Positions 46,964 through 56,108 of a stretch of 64,000 bases of DNA are shown here, in pieces. The translations under genes were made by a program, and so were the position numbers. The notes below the pieces were generated by a model, which was not told where the DNA came from, made no database searches, and saw only the letters and a list, made by a program, of their open reading frames with translations. Each line of letters starts with the position of its first letter. Within the stretch, counting starts at the first letter, position 1. Origin of the DNA: Novimethylophilus sp036504375 (lineage in GTDB: Bacteria > Pseudomonadota > Gammaproteobacteria > Burkholderiales > Methylophilaceae); NCBI RefSeq assembly GCF_036504375.1, contig NZ_DASXVH010000050.1, forward strand, positions 10,511 to 74,510. The letters run 5' to 3'.

Positions 46964-49703
46964 ATGGCTGCTGGTGGCTTTTTTTCTGGCCTGCGCCATT
47001 GTAGGCAGCGGCTTGGCATTCGCTGCGCGGGTGTCGGATGTGCGTGCCACCCTGCACAACTTTTCCAATGCCCCGGCCGGCAGCGCCACGCCGACCGGCA
47101 CGGTTCCGGCACGCACCGTGATGTCCACCTCGAACGCGACCGGCGGCACCGACCAGGTCTGCGTGTTCTGCCATACCCCTCACGGCGCCAGCGCAGGCAT
47201 CACGCCGTTGTGGAACCGCAAGGTCAACGCCACCGCCAACGCCTATACCGCCTATACCTCGTCCTCTTTGGACGCGGAGGCGATACAGGGCGCCTTGAGC
47301 AAAAATGCCAACGGCAGTTCCAAGCTGTGCCTGTCCTGCCACGACGGCTCGCTGGCGATCAGCAGCGTCAACGTACTCAACGGCGCGGGTTCGCCGACAA
47401 CGCCTGGCACCGTGACGATCAACATGACGGGCACCGGCGCCGGCGGCACCATGCCGCCCGGCAGTTACGGCGAAACCACAGGTTTCACCCGCAAGCTGGG
47501 GGTCGATCTCACCAATGACCACCCGATTTCGGTGACCTTCAATTCGACACTGGCGGACAGGGACGGCGAACTGCGCGCGCTCGATTCCGTACAGAAATAC
47601 CCGGCCGGCACCGGCACCGTGATCGGGGTGCGCAGCTCCGGCTACAAGCCCAAGCTGCCGCTGGAGCCTACCGGACCTCTTGGCGCAGGGCAGATTCAAT
47701 GCGCTACCTGCCACGATCCGCATATACGCGAAAGCAATGCCGGCGCGGTCGATTACGGCAACGAGAAATTCCTGCGGCTCAACCGCTTCCAGGCTGCGGC
47801 GGCTACCGGCATCTATAATCAGGCCAACGACATCATCTGCCTGTCGTGCCATACCAAGAGCGGCATCGGCGGCACCAGCAACACCAGCTGGGCGTATTCG
47901 GTGCATGCCAACAATCAGGTGACGACGCAGACCTATACCACGGCTGGAGCCAATCTGCGCCAGTTTCCCGCCAGCCTGCCGGTCTGGCAGGCCGCCTGCC
48001 TCAACTGCCACGACACCCACACGGTATCCGGCGCGCGCCGGCTGCTGCGCGAGGGCACCAACCCCGGCGTGGCTTCGCCCAAACCGGGAGGAGCGGGCAC
48101 CTCCGCGATCGAGGAAACCTGCTACCAGTGCCATGACGGTACCGTCACCGTACTCAATTCGGTGGCGACGGTGCCCAACATCAAGACCGACTTTTCATTG
48201 CTCCGCCACATGCCGATCGCCAATGCCACCGAAACGCACGATATCGGCGGCAACTTCACCATCGGCAGCGATGGTTACAACGAATGCGCCTCAACCACTA
48301 ACGGCTGCGGCAAGGATTTCATCGAGAGCCGCGCCAAGCTGGGGGTCAGCGCCTTGACCAACCGCCACGCCGAATGCACCGATTGTCATAATCCGCACCG
48401 GGTGGTGAAGTTTCAGGATTTTCGTGGCCCCAGCGCTGCCTATGGCACCATTTCAGGGGCACCGGATGCGTCGGGCACCCATCCGCACCAGAGTACGACC
48501 AATCACAGCAACATCGCTTCCGGCGTGCTGCGCGGGGCCTGGGGCGTGGAGCCGGTGTACGGCGCCGCCACCAATCCCGCCAGCTTTCATACCCTGCCCA
48601 GCAGCTACACGGTAAAACGCGGCGACCCCGCCACGTCTGCCACCGCCAACGTGTTTGATACCTATGTCACGCGCGAGTACCAGATCTGCCTGAAATGCCA
48701 TTCCGATTTCGGCTACTCGGACAACAATGTTTACCCTTCCGGCAACCGCCCCGCGCTGGGGAGTTTTACCGGCGGCACGACATCGGGCACGAATGGCCTG
48801 ACGATGTATACCAACCAGGCCAAGGAGTTTCAGGCGCCGGTGGGACACCGTGGGGAAGGCATCAACAAGGGCAATGAGGCCGGTTCTGCGGACAGCATCA
48901 CCGCCGGTGCGCGCTTCGACGCCAATAACCACCGTTCCTGGCATCCGGTGATGGACATCACCAACCGTACGCTTGTCGCGCGCAACATTACCGGCATCAC
49001 GCCCTGGCGGACTCCATGGAGCAACCAAGTGGGCTCCAACACGATGTACTGCAGCGATTGCCATGGTTCCAACGTGACGTCGACCACCAGCGTGCGCCCC
49101 GACGGCAACGGCACCGATGCAGCGCCCACCGAGAACGGCAATCCCTGGGGCCCGCACGGTTCGACCAATGATTTCATCCTGAAGGGCTCATGGACCGACA
49201 CCAAGGGCAGCAATGTCAACCTGCTGTGTTTCAAGTGCCATGACAATGCGGTGTATTCGAGTCGCAATGACAGTGGAAGGAGAACAGGTTTTTACGACGG
49301 CTTCACTGGCAAGGGCAATCTGCACAATTATCACGTCGACAGGGTCGGCGAGCTGAGGTGCACTTGGTGCCATGTTGCGGTGCCGCACGGCTGGAAGAAT
49401 CGGTCGCTGCTGGTCAACCTGAATGATGTTGGCGAGGAGGCAGGGCAGGGCGCGGGCAGCAGCAAGGAAGTGGCCATCAACTCCAGTGCCGGCGTATATA
49501 CCCAGGAGCCGTATTATTACAAGGCCAAGCTCAAGATTGTCAGCTTTGCCGCCAGCGGCAGCTGGCGGGATACGAACTGCGGTTCAGTCGGCAAGAGCGG
49601 CACCGGGCCGACTACCGGCATCATCAATAGCAGTGGCGGGTCGGGCAATACCAACCTCACCGGCAAGGACTGGATGACCACGACATGCGATCCCCCGCCA
49701 TGA
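46956..49703 (+). CDS. Undecaheme c-type cytochrome, candidate outer-surface electron carrier
   Basis: 915 aa from the GTG at 46956, which begins a signal peptide (VNKWLLVAFFLACAIVG, cleaved near AFA-ARV) and has GGAG just upstream. I count eleven CXXCH motifs: CVFCH, CLSCH, CATCH, CLSCH, CLNCH, CYQCH, CTDCH, CLKCH, CSDCH, CFKCH and CTWCH. Many are followed by DPH, NPH, DTH or TPHG, typical of extracellular multiheme proteins. The first four match the tetraheme protein at 36.9 kb. The heme-free C-terminal ~120 residues are Gly/Ser-rich. It is the largest cytochrome in the locus and the best candidate for the extracellular component. No lipobox in a standard position. Confidence 0.92.
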   Translation: MNKWLLVAFFLACAIVGSGLAFAARVSDVRATLHNFSNAPAGSATPTGTVPARTVMSTSNATGGTDQVCVFCHTPHGASAGITPLWNRKVNATANAYTAYTSSSLDAEAIQGALSKNANGSSKLCLSCHDGSLAISSVNVLNGAGSPTTPGTVTINMTGTGAGGTMPPGSYGETTGFTRKLGVDLTNDHPISVTFNSTLADRDGELRALDSVQKYPAGTGTVIGVRSSGYKPKLPLEPTGPLGAGQIQCATCHDPHIRESNAGAVDYGNEKFLRLNRFQAAAATGIYNQANDIICLSCHTKSGIGGTSNTSWAYSVHANNQVTTQTYTTAGANLRQFPASLPVWQAACLNCHDTHTVSGARRLLREGTNPGVASPKPGGAGTSAIEETCYQCHDGTVTVLNSVATVPNIKTDFSLLRHMPIANATETHDIGGNFTIGSDGYNECASTTNGCGKDFIESRAKLGVSALTNRHAECTDCHNPHRVVKFQDFRGPSAAYGTISGAPDASGTHPHQSTTNHSNIASGVLRGAWGVEPVYGAATNPASFHTLPSSYTVKRGDPATSATANVFDTYVTREYQICLKCHSDFGYSDNNVYPSGNRPALGSFTGGTTSGTNGLTMYTNQAKEFQAPVGHRGEGINKGNEAGSADSITAGARFDANNHRSWHPVMDITNRTLVARNITGITPWRTPWSNQVGSNTMYCSDCHGSNVTSTTSVRPDGNGTDAAPTENGNPWGPHGSTNDFILKGSWTDTKGSNVNLLCFKCHDNAVYSSRNDSGRRTGFYDGFTGKGNLHNYHVDRVGELRCTWCHVAVPHGWKNRSLLVNLNDVGEEAGQGAGSSKEVAINSSAGVYTQEPYYYKAKLKIVSFAASGSWRDTNCGSVGKSGTGPTTGIINSSGGSGNTNLTGKDWMTTTCDPPP

Positions 49704-50674
49704 TGCAGGCATGCCGTGCGATGGCGTCGCTCAAGCTTACGTTGGCGGCGCTATTTTTTTTCGCCGGGGGCGTGCTGTATGCCTATCTCAGCGGAGTCCA
49801 TACCACGCTGGTGCTGGTGCCGCCGTTGCTGCTGCTGTCGTTGAATCTGCTGGCCGCGGTGCTGACCAATGCCGCATTCCGCCGCTCGGGGCCGCTGTTG
49901 TTGTTCCACCTGGCGCTGATAGCCGTCATCCTGCTGATTGCGGCGGGACGGCTGAGCTACCTGAAGGGACACGTCGAACTGTCGGAAGGGGAGGAGTTCG
50001 ACGGCCGCTTGACCGAGGTCGAATCCGGCCCCTGGCACTGGTCCAAGCTGGATCAGGTGCATTTCACCAACGACGGTTTCAGCATCCGGTACGCGCCCGG
50101 CCTGCGGCGGGAAAGCACGCGCAATGCAATACGCTATCTTGATGCCGGCGGCAACGAGATGCGAACCGAAATCGGCGACCAGACGCCGCTGGTACTGCAT
50201 GGTTACCGCTTTTACACCAGTCCCAACAAAGGCTTCGCCCCGACTTTCATCTGGTACCCGGCTGCCGGCGGCGAGCCGCTGCTGGGCACGGTGCATATGC
50301 CCTCGTATCCTATCCACGAATACCGCCAGGCGCGGGAATGGCAGTTGCCGGGCACTGCGCTCAAGGTGTGGACGATGCTGCAATTCGATGAGATCATTCT
50401 TGACCCGGAGAAACCCTCGGCCTTCCGGCTGCCGCAAAACTACCGGCTGATCGTGCGTGTCGGCGAACTGCGGCGCGAACTCCGGCCCGGCCAGACGCTC
50501 GAACTGCCGCAGGGGCGCCTCATCTATCAGGGGCTGCGCAGCTGGATGGGCTATACGGTATTCTACGACTGGACCATCCATTGGCTGCTCGCAACCTGCC
50601 TGGTGGCGGTGGGCGCACTGGGCTGGTATTTCTGGAACAAATTCGCCGCGCATCCCTGGGACCAAATATCATGA
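49700..50674 (+). CDS. ResB-like cytochrome c biogenesis protein
   Basis: 324 aa from the ATG at 49700, which overlaps the previous TGA (ATGA). N-terminal membrane helices (LKLTLAALFFFAGGVLYAYL, VLVPPLLLLSLNLLAAVL, GPLLLFHLALIAVILLIAAG) precede a periplasmic domain (VELSEGEEFDGRL, LVLHGYRFYTS) and a last helix (WLLATCLVAVGALGWYFW). This is the CcsB/ResB plan of System II cytochrome c maturation. It is coupled to the CcsA-like gene that follows. Confidence 0.88.
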   Translation: MMQACRAMASLKLTLAALFFFAGGVLYAYLSGVHTTLVLVPPLLLLSLNLLAAVLTNAAFRRSGPLLLFHLALIAVILLIAAGRLSYLKGHVELSEGEEFDGRLTEVESGPWHWSKLDQVHFTNDGFSIRYAPGLRRESTRNAIRYLDAGGNEMRTEIGDQTPLVLHGYRFYTSPNKGFAPTFIWYPAAGGEPLLGTVHMPSYPIHEYRQAREWQLPGTALKVWTMLQFDEIILDPEKPSAFRLPQNYRLIVRVGELRRELRPGQTLELPQGRLIYQGLRSWMGYTVFYDWTIHWLLATCLVAVGALGWYFWNKFAAHPWDQIS

Positions 50675-51483
50675 TGACGGAATTACAGGCGCTGTGGTCG
50701 GCGCTGGTGCTGTATGTACTGGCCGGTTCGCTGGCGATTTTCGGGGCGGTGCTGCAGCGCCGGCCGGAGCGCGCTGTGCTCGGCCTGCTGGTTGCCGGCC
50801 TGGCGCTGCACGTGACGGCGATCGCGCTGCGCTGGCAGCGCCTCGACCACGGGCCGTTTCTGACGATGTTCGAGATCCTGCTCAGCAATGTCTGGAGCAT
50901 GCTGACGGTCTATGCGCTGGCCTATTGGCGCATTCCGGCGATTCGCCCGACGGCGGCGGTGGTGATGCCCATCATGTTCGTGATGATGGGCTGGCTATTG
51001 ATGACCAACCCCGGCGAAGGCCACATGCCGCCAACCTACCATACCGTCTGGCTGTATATCCACATCGGCTTCGGCAAGATATTCTTGGGCTCGCTGCTGG
51101 TCGCGGTGGGCATTTCCGGCATCATCCTGCTGCGCGGCAGCCGTTTCGGCAGCGAGCGTTTCGCACGCATGCCGGATGATGTCCGTCTCGATGCGCTGTC
51201 TTTCCGCTTTATCGCGATTTCGCTGATATTCGAAACCCTGATGCTGATCGCCGGCGCTATCTGGGCGCAGGATGCCTGGGGCCGCTACTGGGCCTGGGAC
51301 CCGCTGGAAACCTGGGCCTTCCTGACCTGGCTGTGCCTGGTGCTGACCATGCATGCGCGGCTGGCCTACAAGGTGTCGCCGCGTGCCTCCGCATTGATGG
51401 TGATGACCGTGTTCACTGTCGCCTTCCTCACTTTCTTCGGTGTGCCTTTCATTTCCCCGGTCGCGCACCAAGGGGCGGTTTAG
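50671..51483 (+). CDS. ccsA: CcsA/ResC-like cytochrome c synthase subunit
   Basis: 270 aa from the ATG at 50671 (MMTELQALWSALVLYVLAG), overlapping the ResB stop. It is polytopic with about eight helices and carries the tryptophan-rich heme-handling motif WGRYWAWDPLETWAFLTWL. Histidines likely to ligate heme lie near helices on the periplasmic side (LHVTAIALRW, WLYIHIGFGK). With ResB it would ligate heme to apocytochromes, presumably for the multiheme proteins of this locus. Confidence 0.92.
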   Translation: MMTELQALWSALVLYVLAGSLAIFGAVLQRRPERAVLGLLVAGLALHVTAIALRWQRLDHGPFLTMFEILLSNVWSMLTVYALAYWRIPAIRPTAAVVMPIMFVMMGWLLMTNPGEGHMPPTYHTVWLYIHIGFGKIFLGSLLVAVGISGIILLRGSRFGSERFARMPDDVRLDALSFRFIAISLIFETLMLIAGAIWAQDAWGRYWAWDPLETWAFLTWLCLVLTMHARLAYKVSPRASALMVMTVFTVAFLTFFGVPFISPVAHQGAV

Positions 51484-51484
51484 C

Positions 51485-52870
51485 ATGGATGAAGCGCTGC
51501 ACCGGCACCGCGGCGCGCGGCGATTGGCCGCGGGCTGGTGGCTGCTGGCGCTCTCGGCGCTGGCGATCTCTACGCTGTGCGCAGTGATGCTGGTGGCGGC
51601 GCGCTCCGGCTTGCTCGACCGCTTCGCCGCACCCCGCGCGCTGTTCCGCGAAGCGCTGGTGATGCACGTCAACTTGGCCGTGGTGGTGTGGTTCCTGGCC
51701 TGCGCCGCCGGGCTTTGGTCCTTGCTGCCGGAGCGGGCGAACCGTCTGGGGCGGGTGGCGCTGACCTTGAGCACCGCCGGAGCCGCTGCCATGGTAGCCG
51801 CGCTTTTTCTCGGGATGCAAGCGCCGGTGCTGGCGAACTACGTGCCGGTGCTCGACGGCCGGGTGTTTCTTGCGGGGCTCACCGGTTTCGTCGCGGGGAT
51901 CGCGCTATGCGGCGTCGCCGCGGTGCGAGGCTTGCCGGGCAGCCTGCGGTCGGTACCCGACGTCTGGCGGATGGGAGTCATGCTGTCCATCGCCGCCGCG
52001 GCGATGGCATTGGCGGCGCTGCTGGCTGCATTGTTCGCCGGTGGATTGCCGCACAGTCCCGGGCAGTTCGAAATGGCCGCCTGGGCGCCGGGGCACTTGC
52101 TCCAGTTCGTGCATGTGCTGCTGCTGATGACAGCCTGGAGCGTGCTGGGCGAGCGGGTGTTCGGTGCTGCGGCGGCGCCCCGGCGCTGGCTGCTGGGCCT
52201 GCTGGCGCTGACTGCGGCGCCGCTGCTTGCCGCCCCGGCAATTTTCGTGCTGCATCCGCTGGCCAGCCCGGAATTCCGCCATGCGTTCACCCTGCTGATG
52301 GCTTGCGGGGTATGGCCGGCGGCGGCTGTGCTGGCCGCTTTCCTGCTAGCGAAGCTGGCGCGCGGCGGACGTGCGGTATGGGAGAGGGCGGAGAGCGCGC
52401 CGCTGCTGCTGTCGCTGCTGCTGTTCGTGCTCGGCTGCGTGTTGGGCGCGGCCATCCGCGGCGAATCGACGATGGTGCCGGCGCATTATCACGGCACCGT
52501 CGGCGCGGTGACGCTGGCCTATATGGCGCTGGGCTACCGTCTGCTGCCGGCTTTCGGGCTCGGGCTCATGCCCGGCCGCCTGGTGCGCTGGCAGCCGGTG
52601 GTTTACGGCACCGGCTTGCTGATCTTGGCCGGTGCGCTGGCCTGGTCGGGATCGTTGGGCATGCCGCGCAAGACTTTGCCGGCAGAGTTGGCTGCGCAGT
52701 CGCCGGCCCACCTTGCGGCGATGGGGCTGGCCGGCGTCGGCGGCCTGCTGGCCATCGTCGGCGCGGCGCTGTTCGTCTTCAATATCGTGCGCTGTTTGTG
52801 GCTGGACCGTCGGCAAGCGGCACGGCCCGAGAGTGGACATCATGCGCATTCCTGCCCGCCTTGTCTGTAA
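51485..52870 (+). CDS. 12-TM heme-copper oxidase subunit I-like membrane protein
   Basis: 461 aa from the ATG at 51485, two bases after the CcsA stop. Twelve hydrophobic helices can be counted, the number in the heme-copper oxidase core. Histidines sit where the heme ligands would be: H61 in helix II (LVMHVNLAVVVWF), H204 and H210 in helix VI (APGHLLQFVH), and H334/H336 in helix X (PAHYHGTVGAV). The adjacent HH pair that holds CuB in helix VII is not seen; only isolated H257 and H266 occur. It may be an oxidase-like electron-transfer or quinone-interacting protein rather than a terminal oxidase. Which class it belongs to is uncertain. Confidence 0.72.
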   Translation: MDEALHRHRGARRLAAGWWLLALSALAISTLCAVMLVAARSGLLDRFAAPRALFREALVMHVNLAVVVWFLACAAGLWSLLPERANRLGRVALTLSTAGAAAMVAALFLGMQAPVLANYVPVLDGRVFLAGLTGFVAGIALCGVAAVRGLPGSLRSVPDVWRMGVMLSIAAAAMALAALLAALFAGGLPHSPGQFEMAAWAPGHLLQFVHVLLLMTAWSVLGERVFGAAAAPRRWLLGLLALTAAPLLAAPAIFVLHPLASPEFRHAFTLLMACGVWPAAAVLAAFLLAKLARGGRAVWERAESAPLLLSLLLFVLGCVLGAAIRGESTMVPAHYHGTVGAVTLAYMALGYRLLPAFGLGLMPGRLVRWQPVVYGTGLLILAGALAWSGSLGMPRKTLPAELAAQSPAHLAAMGLAGVGGLLAIVGAALFVFNIVRCLWLDRRQAARPESGHHAHSCPPCL

Positions 52871-52879
52871 TTGCCGGCG

Positions 52880-53110
52880 GTGAATGCAGCGCCGCACGGT
52901 AACGGTATAGCGCGAGGCCGAGCAAAGCGGCGATGCTTGGCGCGTCGCGCTGAATGCCGGGCGCAGCTATCAACAACGCCCGTTCCCGGCGCTCTCCTGC
53001 ATATCGACCCACGGTCAGGCTGCCGCCGGCATCAGCAGTACCAGATCATACAAATAGGCCATAGGCACTGCGAGCACGGTCGCAAGACCACCAAGTACCA
53101 CTACCTTGCC
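52880..53110 (-). pseudogene. Possible remnant of a membrane glycosyltransferase (GT87/DUF2029-like)
   Basis: On the minus strand the frame ending at the stop 53015-53017 encodes a hydrophobic segment (AVPMAYLYDLVLLMPAAA) reminiscent of the conserved end of GT87/DUF2029 mannosyltransferases. A neighbouring frame continues with RYAGERRERALLIAAPG. The pieces are interrupted by stops and frame changes. It fills most of the 400-bp gap after the oxidase-like gene; the rest shows nothing. By-eye similarity only. Confidence 0.3.
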
Positions 53111-53279
53111 TGTGGCCGTAAGCGAGCCGTGCAACGATCACAACCCTAATCGCGGAATACGCAACGCCAGGTATAGACCTTGCTCTTATTCGATGAGATG
53201 ATATCCAACTCTGAGAATTTTATGCCTCCGGTTGCAGGATTCGGCGCCGCGATGGCAGGCGCTTATGGAACTGTCTAGT

Positions 53280-53861
53280 ATGAATCAGGCGTGGCGTATG
53301 AATGTCGGGGTACGCATGCTGATGCTCGCGGTGCTGCTGCCGATCCTGGGTGGCCTGATCCTGGCCGATTTTAACCGCAGACTGTCGGTGTCGCCTTCAA
53401 CCGGCGCACTCAATGCTTTGCATTCCCGCCAGAAAATTGCCGCCGAGGTCAGGGAGCGTTTCCGGCAAGGGGTAGTGATGCTCCATGCCAAACGCTACGA
53501 CGATGCGATCACCGCATTCCACCGCGTCATCGAACTGGAGCCCGAGATGCCGGAGGCTCATGTCAACATGGGCTACGCGCTGATCGGACTGCAGCGCTAC
53601 GAGGCCGCGCGGGATTTTTTCGAGGGCGCGACCGCGCTGCGGCGCGACCAGGTCAATGCCTATTACGGCCTGGCCGAGGCGCTGGAAGGCATGCACGACC
53701 TGCCGGGGGCAATAGGTGCGATGCGGACTTACCTGCATCTGGCACCCGCCGGCGACCAGTATCGGCGCAAGGCAGAAGCGGCGATATGGGAGTGGCAGGA
53801 AGCATTGAAAAAAGCCAGGAATGAAACGCCGGGCAGCCAACCGACTCAGCCTTCGCCCTGA
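53280..53861 (+). CDS. TPR-repeat membrane-anchored protein
   Basis: 193 aa from the ATG at 53280; ATGs at 53265 and 53298 are also possible. A membrane anchor (MLMLAVLLPILGGLILA) precedes about three TPR units (AAEVRERFRQGVVMLHAKRY, PEAHVNMGYALIGLQRYEAA, NAYYGLAEALEGMHDLPGA). Its position just before ccmF suggests a link to cytochrome c maturation, as an apocytochrome-binding chaperone like CcmI, but this is inferred. Confidence 0.8.
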   Translation: MNQAWRMNVGVRMLMLAVLLPILGGLILADFNRRLSVSPSTGALNALHSRQKIAAEVRERFRQGVVMLHAKRYDDAITAFHRVIELEPEMPEAHVNMGYALIGLQRYEAARDFFEGATALRRDQVNAYYGLAEALEGMHDLPGAIGAMRTYLHLAPAGDQYRRKAEAAIWEWQEALKKARNETPGSQPTQPSP

Positions 53862-54101
53862 GCATGCGGCTTTTTCGGGATTGCAAGCCGCGCAGGCGAA
53901 CGTCGCGCTGCGAGCGAGGTCGAATGCAATGGCATGCTCATTGCTAGATTAATTCGGCGCGGCACATCGATTTGAGCTTGCATCGCTTGATGAAACCGTA
54001 GTTCCGACAAATACAAACCCGACGATGGTTCGATTTCCCCGCAGTAACGCTGCTTATCGCCCGACGCGGCATGACAGTACCTGTGATTTAGGAGGCAGCA
54101 C

Positions 54102-56090
54102 GTGATTCCCGAAATTGGTCATTTCTCTCTTATTCTTGCGATTGTGCTGGCCTTGGTGCAAAGCACATTCCCCTTGCTCGGCAGCCTGCGCGGCGACGCC
54201 CGGCTGATGGCCGTCGCCAGGCCCGCGGCGCAGGCGCAGTTCGTGTTCGTTGCGATCGCCTTTCTCAGCCTGGCCTATGCCTTCGTTTCCAATGACTTTT
54301 CGGTGCTGTACGTTGCCAACAACTCCAACTCGATGCTGCCGTTCTATTACCGCATAGGTGCGGTTTGGGGTGGCCATGAAGGCTCGATGCTGCTGTGGGT
54401 GACGATACTGGCGCTGTGGACGCTGGCGGTGAGCGTTTTCAGCCGCCGTCTGCCGGAAGAAGTGGTGGCGCGCGTGCTGTCGGTGATGGGCATGGTCAGC
54501 ATCGGTTTTCTCGCATTCATCCTGATCACCTCGAATCCTTTCGAACGGCTGCTGCCCGGCGCGATCGACGGCCGCGACCTCAACCCGCTGCTGCAGGACC
54601 CCGGCATGGTGGTGCATCCGCCGCTGCTGTACATGGGCTATGTCGGCTTCTCGGTGGCGTTTGCCTTTGCCATTGCTGCGCTGATCGGCGGACGGCTGGA
54701 CGCCACCTGGGCGCGCTGGTCGCGTCCCTGGACCACCGTGGCCTGGATGTTCCTCACGCTGGGCATCGCGGTTGGCAGTTGGTGGTCGTATAACGAACTG
54801 GGCTGGGGCGGCTGGTGGTTCTGGGACCCGGTCGAGAACGCCTCCTTCATGCCATGGCTGGTGGGCACCGCGCTGATCCATTCGCTCGCAGGCACGGAAA
54901 AGCGCGGCAGCTTCAAGAACTGGACGGTGCTGCTGGCGATCTGCGCGTTTTCCTTGAGCTTGCTGGGCACCTTCCTGGTGCGTTCCGGCGTGCTGACCTC
55001 GGTGCATGCGTTTGCCACCGATCCCCGCCGCGGCATTTTCATCCTGACCTTCCTGTGCGTGGTGATCGGCGGCTCGCTTATCCTGTTCGCCTGGCGCGCA
55101 TCCAAGGTCGGCCTGGGCGGCGGCTTCGAACTGGTGTCGCGCGAATCGCTGCTGCTGGTGAACAATGTGCTGCTCACCGTGGCCGCCGGCGCGGTGATGC
55201 TGGGTACGCTCTATCCGTTGTTCCTGGATGCGCTGGGCCTTGGCAAGATATCCGTCGGCCCGCCGTATTTCGAGGCGGTATTCGCGCCGCTGATGATGAT
55301 CGTCGCTTTCCTGCTGGGCGCCGGGCCGTTCGCGCGCTGGAAAGAGGCCAGCGTTGCCGAAATCGCCAAGAGGCTGTGGGGCTGGGCCGTATTCAGCATC
55401 GTGCTCGGGCTGGCCATTCCCTATCTGTTCGGCCACTGGTCGGCGCCCATCGTCGCCGGCATATCGTTGGGCACCTGGGCCATCCTCACCAGTATTGCCT
55501 ATCTGATCACGCGTTTGCGCAACGGCAATGGCGCAGTGGATTGGACCAAGCTGAGCTCGATGTCGCGCTCCACCTGGGGCATGCTGTTCGCCCACGCCGG
55601 GATAGGCGTGTTCATCCTCGGGGTGACCCTGGTCCGGGGATTCGAGACCACCAGCGAAGTGCGCATGCAAGTGGGCGATACCGCCCATGTCAGCGGCTAC
55701 GCTTTCCGCTTCCTCGGCGTGCGCGAACTGAAGGGGCCGAATTATATCGCCGCGCGCGGCACGCTGGAGGTGAGCAAGAACGGCAGCGTGACGACGCTTG
55801 CTCCGGAGAAGCGCATTTATACCGTGCAGCGCATGCCGATGACGGAGTCGTCGGTCGATTCCAACCTGTTCCGCGATCTGTACGTGGCATTGGGCGAGCC
55901 GGTCAGCGAAAACGAATGGATCGTGCGCATCCAGTATAAGCCCATGATCGCCTGGATCTGGGGCGGGACCTTGCTGATGGCGCTGGGCGGCCTGCTGGCG
56001 GCGAGCGACCGGCGCTACCGGCTGAATACCGCGCAGCGCCGCCAGCCGGACATGGTTCCGGCCGGGGCGGCATTGACCGCTGCGCGCTGA
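54102..56090 (+). CDS. ccmF: Cytochrome c maturation heme lyase subunit CcmF
   Basis: 662 aa from a GTG with an ideal GGAGG site. It is a polytopic membrane protein with the tryptophan-rich motif GWGGWWFWDPVENASFMPWL and histidines in the typical helices (GGHEGSMLLW, VHPPLLYMGYVGF). CcmF receives heme from holo-CcmE and, with CcmH/CcmI, attaches it to apocytochromes in System I. The ccmABCDE genes are not in this window. Confidence 0.96.
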   Translation: MIPEIGHFSLILAIVLALVQSTFPLLGSLRGDARLMAVARPAAQAQFVFVAIAFLSLAYAFVSNDFSVLYVANNSNSMLPFYYRIGAVWGGHEGSMLLWVTILALWTLAVSVFSRRLPEEVVARVLSVMGMVSIGFLAFILITSNPFERLLPGAIDGRDLNPLLQDPGMVVHPPLLYMGYVGFSVAFAFAIAALIGGRLDATWARWSRPWTTVAWMFLTLGIAVGSWWSYNELGWGGWWFWDPVENASFMPWLVGTALIHSLAGTEKRGSFKNWTVLLAICAFSLSLLGTFLVRSGVLTSVHAFATDPRRGIFILTFLCVVIGGSLILFAWRASKVGLGGGFELVSRESLLLVNNVLLTVAAGAVMLGTLYPLFLDALGLGKISVGPPYFEAVFAPLMMIVAFLLGAGPFARWKEASVAEIAKRLWGWAVFSIVLGLAIPYLFGHWSAPIVAGISLGTWAILTSIAYLITRLRNGNGAVDWTKLSSMSRSTWGMLFAHAGIGVFILGVTLVRGFETTSEVRMQVGDTAHVSGYAFRFLGVRELKGPNYIAARGTLEVSKNGSVTTLAPEKRIYTVQRMPMTESSVDSNLFRDLYVALGEPVSENEWIVRIQYKPMIAWIWGGTLLMALGGLLAASDRRYRLNTAQRRQPDMVPAGAALTAAR

Positions 56091-56108
56091 GATAAAAGGG
56101 ATTGGATA

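Noticed and set aside
51538..52902. 454-codon frame overlapping the oxidase-like gene
   Set aside because: Composition is Arg/Ala/Gly-rich as expected of a shifted high-GC frame; the oxidase-like frame shows clean transmembrane helices.
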